This document shows positions 59,000-64,000 of a stretch of 64,000 bases of DNA, piece by piece. The first letter of the stretch is position 1. Every line of letters begins with the position of its first letter. Position numbers and translations under genes: made by a program. The notes under the pieces are model-generated. The model worked only from the letters and a program-made list of their open reading frames with translations, was not told where the DNA came from and did no database searches. The stretch covers positions 8,087,001 to 8,151,000 of the forward strand of contig JBBDHG010000009.1 in assembly GCA_037951165.1 (NCBI GenBank), in the 5' to 3' direction. The stretch comes from Lophius americanus (lineage: Eukaryota; Chordata; Actinopteri; Lophiiformes; Lophiidae).

Positions 59000-61900
59000 C
59001 CTATGTCAATAATGTTTTAGTTTTTCCTTCTTAGATCTAACTGAAACCAGCTCGAAGACAGTGCTTTCCGCTGCCATTGGTCACCAGCGCTCTTGAATCT
59101 CTTATGTGTTCCTGAATGACTTTTCTGCCATCTAGAGGAGTAATATCTGCATGTTCTTTCTCCAATAAATCTCCATGTACTGCCCTATAATTTGCTCTGC
59201 CTTAGAGACAATTTATCTTCTATCTTCTTCCATGGTGTTGACATAAAAAGAAAGTGAATACATATTTAGAATTGACATGGCAAAGTAAAATGGAAAAAAC
59301 ACAAGAGTGCAAATGACAGGATTTTACACCTAAAATATAATCTTATAAATAAATCTTATCTTAAGCTTGAAACCCAAAGTGATCTTATCAGCTTCAATGC
59401 TTTTGGAAACCAAAGTCACTCACTAACTGATAGAGGACAACTTCAATACAGTAAAACATTGGAACCCTTTTGAGTCTGAAGTCATTTTGGCATGGGCCCC
59501 AAACCACATGCGCACATGAGATTTAGCACAACGACTGGAATGCAGTAATGAAAGTATGTTGAAGGGTTGTAATTTGTGTTTTTCTTTCAAATAACACAAG
59601 CCTTTCAATTGTATTTACTGCTCAGATTTAAGGCCATCTCACAGTCAATGAGAATGGAGCTTAATAATATGTGGGCAAGGCCATGTAAGCTCTCTATGGA
59701 AAGATCGTCTACGGTTTTATCAATTGATTATAGTTATATTCCTTGACAGTCATAGGCTGCGGATGATTCTGGCCGTGTCCCAGTCAATGCTAGGTTGTTT
59801 GAGTTGTTGCCAAAGTCATATCAGCCAGTTTACTACAGTTAGATTCTGAAATAATTCTTGTATGATTAGTTTGTTATGAATACCGTCAAATACCGTTTTA
59901 ATTTGGCAAGTTTAAAAGAGAAAATACATTTGTTAGAAAGGGCATATCTAAGTGAGTTCTAGAAAAACGGAACACTGATCCATAATGGCTCTCTTAGGTC
60001 CTGACTTGAAACAGCAGTAGACCAAATTGAAAGTAGCGATTTCTTATACAGACAATTTATGCCAAGGATGCTAAATTTAAACATTTAAACATTTTAAACA
60101 TTTAAAAACTGTAACATCTCTATCAGAGGTCACCTTCACTGAAAGACTGATAGTAATTATGGTTTGAGAAAATATTTACACAGACACACCGCAATATACA
60201 CAAACACACACACACAAATATACCCAAGGACACACTAATAGGTCCCACTTGGAGGCCCTGATCTCCCTGGGGTATAATGACAACCAGATCGCAGACTATC
60301 TGCTCTTTCTTTTCACCATTCAACACAGACACATGAGTCTCCATAACTTGAAAGAGTCATAACACTTCATGCTGTTTGCTGTGCAGGGTCGGGAGTTGGG
60401 GGTAGCTGGGTCAGAGTTTGAGATAGCAACAAAAAATACACCACCTTGTTGACCTAAACTAAAAAATACCGCCTCCTCTTGAAAAACGTTTAATCATTTG
60501 CTGATCATTATTTAAAAACATAAAAAGGTTTTTGCACTGGTGTTTTGTCTTATACTCAGCTCATTTGCAGAAAATCTTTCAGTGTTAAGTTAGAGTGAAT
60601 TAAAATAAAGAAAAGGTTTGCTAGCATGATGAGGTGGCCCTCTGGAATGGAAATCATATGTAAAGCAGGGAGATGAATTCTAACCATATCTAAACCCTCT
60701 CCCATCCAAATAACACATGAAAATATTAAGAATACAATGGTTCACTTGAGGTCAAATCATTTCTGATATTAACAAGATGTGGAGGAAAAAAGAAATTTGA
60801 TTCAAATTTCACATTTCTCTTTATTTGCACACTGCATGCCACTGTATATATATAATAAATTAAAATAAAGTCAGATAATTGTCTGACAATTATAAGAGAC
60901 AAACAACATGTAAGTCTCTGTTCACTTAAACAACCAAATAATTGATAAAATTCATGTTCTACTCATTTATCTTGGGCAGATTTCATGTGCTTTGGGCCAC
61001 TAAACTCTTGAGGCAAATTTACACAATCATCTGCCGATCATTTGAATTCCTGGATGTGGTTACAGAGAGAGCTTAACCATAGGTTTTAACCCCACGTTTG
61101 TGAGTTTCTGTCCTCCATTCCCAAACAGATATGAATAACACTACATTACAGTAGACCTTCACCTTCAGAAGAGCTCTGGAACCAATTAAATCACTTAAAT
61201 TTTTCAATTTTTGCTAAAGAGTTCATATTGACTTTATTTTTTTCTGTCATTTGTTTCCACTTATCCTGTGCTGTGTTGTAGCGGGACAAAGCCTATCCTT
61301 GCTGATTTTGGGAAAAAGGACAGTGTACACAGTAGAAAATACACACCAGTCTATCTAAATCTGTGATATTTATTTTGTGTTGTCTTTCGGCCTCCTGTAA
61401 TTGTCAGGTTTCTGAAATCTGTGAATTATGTGTGAATATAGAATATTGTGATCTTGTTTCCACAAATGCTATACATTTATTTGCATCATTTATGTTGTTG
61501 TTGTAGTTGTTGGATTCTGCGTATTATGTTTTGCCTGGTTCAACACCCCAGTCCCTGAGAAGAAATATTTCCTAATAACAAAAATAGATTCTTTAATGTC
61601 TTCCTTTAGAAAATTGTCTCTGCTTCATGAAATGCATATGCAAAAAGGCTACTGAGTATTGCCAGCTCATGACAAAGGCTTGCAATGCAAATCAGCACTG
61701 ACAGACAACACAGATCAAGTATACATTAGTGATCTCTAACACTCCCACTCATGTGGCGCGAGTAAAGAACTGCTCTATGTTATGGCAGAATTTTTTACAA
61801 AACTTTTAAAAACATATGACAAAGGAGTATTTTGACAGTGTAGAAATAACATTTATGGTGTATCAAATATATATACACTAAAGACATTTGAAATCACACT

Positions 61901-62100
61901 ATTTAGTAAATTTGCATATTTGCTTCCATAAAATGGTTTGTTGAAGAAACAATACATAGGTTGTTCCTGATTTAGTTTTAATGATAGAGGTTAAGATAAT
62001 AGTAACATTTAAAAGAACATATCTAACAAAATTAAATAGCAACCAAAAACGTAGCCACCGCAAATTCTATATAACCGAATTTATAACATTTTACACAATC
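59000..62100. other. Gene-poor stretch upstream of gnai1
   Basis: No coding exon or RNA gene recognised. A CA-rich run occurs near 60180-60230, and a fragment of the common repeat (TTCCACTTATCCTGTGCTGT, ...AGCCTATCC) near 61255-61330. Confidence 0.4.
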
Positions 62101-62185
62101 AGCAGGGTGCCGCCATCTTTAGCACTTTGAGATTTGCTCCAAATGGAAAGTGCGTCATCAATAAAATGTGTTATTACTTTATTAT
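62100..62185 (+). mobile_element. Short diverged LINE 3' tail
   Basis: TTTAGCACTTTGAGATTTGC through CCAAATGGAAAGTGCGTCAT is the fourth copy of the 3' tail seen at 5780, 30140 and 48690, ending in a degenerate TTATTACTTTATT. It sits only about 200 bases from the gnai1 promoter island. Confidence 0.6.
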
Positions 62186-62388
62186 TTTCCGCTTATCGAT
62201 GACAGCAGTAATCCTCCTCCTCATGGACGGGCACATCCTCCAGTCGTCATCCTGTGGAGTGTTGGCTCATTGTTCAATCAGAGCTGCACAGAGTTGCTGT
62301 TGAGTCTCTGGTGGATGTTTAGATTATTGCTAAAATATCACTACAATAAGTACTAGGCTTAAATTTTAAAAGAAGCTTGTTGCTCTGC

Positions 62389-62745
62389 CGCGCATGCGCA
62401 GTTTGCAAGTATGCGCGAAGAACAGGAAGCGAACTATTTGCGACTTTCTGTCTACTCCCTTCTTTTTTCTTGAATACTGGAGGTGCTCGACTTCCGCAGA
62501 CGCCGAATCGATTAGGAGAGTAAGCTGTCGTGAAAGAAAATTATCTTATTAAAAGCGAACTAGCATTGAGTTTTGGAGCTTGAGTGCGAGGCAAGGGTGT
62601 GTTAGAATCTTGAGTGTTAGAGACAGACTCCCTCCTCCTCCTTCTCACTGGATGCTAGCTCAGTAGCCTTTGCATGTCTGAGCACGCCTAGTTTGAGTTG
62701 TTATAGTCTGCGTTTTTATTTATTCGGAGGTCTGGTTGGAAGAAG
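62389..62745 (+). promoter_or_regulatory. gnai1: gnai1 promoter and 5' UTR with NRF1-type motif
   Basis: A GC-rich, TATA-less island precedes the gnai1 ATG. CGCGCATGCGCA at 62391-62402 is the palindromic binding sequence of nuclear respiratory factor 1, and a half-like TATGCGCGAAG follows at 62411. Purine-rich GGAAGCG (Ets-like) lies next to it. Initiation probably falls between 62410 and 62500. Factor binding is inferred from the motif alone. Confidence 0.55.
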
Positions 62746-62863
62746 ATGGGATGTACTCTGAGCACGGACGACAAGGCGGCGCAGGAGCGGAGCAAGATGA
62801 TCGACAGGAATTTGCGGGACGACGGTGAAAAGGCTGCCCGGGAGGTCAAGCTGCTGCTGCTCG
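62746..62863 (+). CDS. gnai1: G protein alpha-i1 subunit, first coding exon (partial gene)
   Basis: The exon encodes MGCTLSTDDKAAQERSKMID and continues to EVKLLLLG, ending CTGCTCG|GTGAGA, where every Gi-alpha gene splits the codon before the P-loop (GAGESGKS in exon 2). Gly2 is the myristoylation site and Cys3 the palmitoylation site, so the protein sits on the inner plasma membrane, where it inhibits adenylyl cyclase. MGCTLS excludes gnai2 (MGCTVS), and KAAREV fits gnai1 better than gnai3 (KAAKEV). Exons 2 onward lie beyond 64000. Confidence 0.9.
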
Positions 62864-64000
62864 GTGAGATAAAGATGGATGAACAGAGGGAGGGTGGTCG
62901 ATCGGGGTGTTGGAGAGGAATCTCTGCAATGACCACGGTTTACTGGGAAAAATAGCCGACATTTAAAACGTTCGTCATATAAACCAAGTTTTTATATCAT
63001 AGTTGTTGCTGAAGTTTAACAGATTAGACTAGTTGCAGCAGAGTTTGGGAGCGTCATATGAATGGTTCGGAGGTGGTGCTGTTAACATAAGCTAAAAAGT
63101 TGGAGCTACTTGAGCTAACTTAACTTTATTTTCTCTGCAGCTTATTAAAATCAGCTCAAGTCATTTCAGTAGGTTATAGGCGGTGATTTGCTTAGGATTT
63201 TCTCTCAGTGGTGTTTAACACCAGCGCTCAGTCTGTGAGCTAATTTAGCCAAGCAATTAGCTGCTGCGCAGCTAACATGAGCCTAGCGCACCAGCGCGAG
63301 CCGGGATAGGTTTGATCACAGAAAGCCTGAAACCATAAACATCATTTCAACAGGTTTTTTATAGATTACCCCTGCATTACTACTATTTAATTCACAGCCA
63401 GTCATCTCCATATTCATCATCCATTCGTCAAAATGTAGGCCAGGGTAATTCTGTAACTTTTGTAACTTCAGTATACCGATCTACCAGCGTGGACATTGAT
63501 CTAGATAATGTTATCTTTAACCAAATCATAAATACTTGTATCCTTGTTGGGGGAAATATCAGCCAGGTAGTGGGTTTTAGAGGCAATTCAGTTTATGCTG
63601 CACAAATAGCACACCTGGCAACATGGCTCTGATAACTAATACCTGAAAAGAAGATAAACATATATGGAAAAAAAGAGTTCCACAACAAATCGTGACTTGA
63701 ATCTCCGTTTTAACCAAAATGAGCTTCCCTGATTGAGTGTTTGAGATCTGGCTCATGATCTGGCTCATTCGAGTATGGTGGGTGGGCAGGAAGCCAACCA
63801 GAGGCTTGCTTTGTCATTTCAAGCCGCAAGATGAGGAAATAGTATTCAAAAAGGGGTATCACTGAGATTGCAGCCTTTTAGATTGTTGAAATGCAGCAAT
63901 TTCTAAAATGATATGAATTTTTTTTCTCTTCTTTGCACCAATCAGCCAAGAGATTACAACCACTAACAGATACAGTCAAAATAATATTTACCATGTTCCA
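62864..64000 (+). other. gnai1: gnai1 intron 1 (5' part)
   Basis: No further coding exon is visible before the window ends. The first 450 bases are still relatively GC-rich (for example GAGCCTAGCGCACCAGCGCG near 63280), as is usual near a CpG-type promoter. Open frames here have no recognisable content. Confidence 0.6.

Noticed and set aside
45802..62000. miR-490 hairpin expected in an intron of CHRM2
   Set aside because: I looked for the 3p (CAACCTGGAGGACTCC) and 5p words on both strands and saw no match; it may lie elsewhere or be lost from this copy.
1..64000. CRISPR arrays, operons, riboswitches or bacterial-type systems
   Set aside because: The DNA is plainly vertebrate; no regularly spaced repeat array or polycistronic protein-gene layout exists.

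Overview
The window is vertebrate nuclear DNA from a ray-finned (teleost) fish. It is AT-rich, intron-rich and full of typical fish mobile DNA: Tc1-like transposons, L2/Rex1-type LINE 3' ends, a tRNA-derived SINE family, a Harbinger-like element and Ty3/gypsy debris. Its protein genes are fish orthologues of well-known vertebrate genes. Most of the sequence is intron or intergenic, and most open frames in it are chance.

Layout, left to right. 1-7.4 kb: intergenic, with two SINEs, an LTR-like remnant and a LINE 3' end. 7.6-17.4 kb (+): complete ube2h (E2 ubiquitin-conjugating enzyme, 7 coding exons, 183 aa) with a long 3' UTR. 20.4-22.6 kb (+): a TATA-containing promoter and putative first exon, followed by the sensory microRNA cluster mir-183 / mir-96 / mir-182, whose three hairpins can be read directly. 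27.0-34.8 kb (-): ahcyl2-type gene (S-adenosylhomocysteine hydrolase-like, long-IRBIT family), 16 certain coding exons, a candidate alternative first exon near 37.9 kb, and one GC-AG intron. 39.1-39.5 kb (-): a compact unrecognised gene for a 141-aa acidic protein with its own poly(A) signal. 42.3-45.7 kb (-): an M2-type muscarinic acetylcholine receptor (chrm2) whose coding region is split by two phase-0 introns. 46-62 kb: a repeat-rich gene desert upstream of chrm2. 62.4-64 kb (+): promoter and first coding exon of gnai1 (G protein alpha-i1); the rest lies beyond the window.

The order ube2h(+), mir-183 cluster(+), ahcyl2(-) keeps the relative orientation of the human 7q32 block UBE2H / MIR183 cluster / NRF1 / STRIP2 / AHCYL2. 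NRF1, SMKR1 and STRIP2 are not seen here. That is what a fractionated copy of the block after the teleost genome duplication would look like. chrm2 and gnai1 are functionally related (M2 receptors signal through Gi), but their adjacency is probably chance synteny.

I saw no wholly new biological system. The best items for follow-up are the promoter and structure of the mir-183 cluster primary transcript, the split chrm2 coding region, the unrecognised 141-aa gene, the ahcyl2 first exon and GC-AG intron, and a possible poison exon in ube2h.
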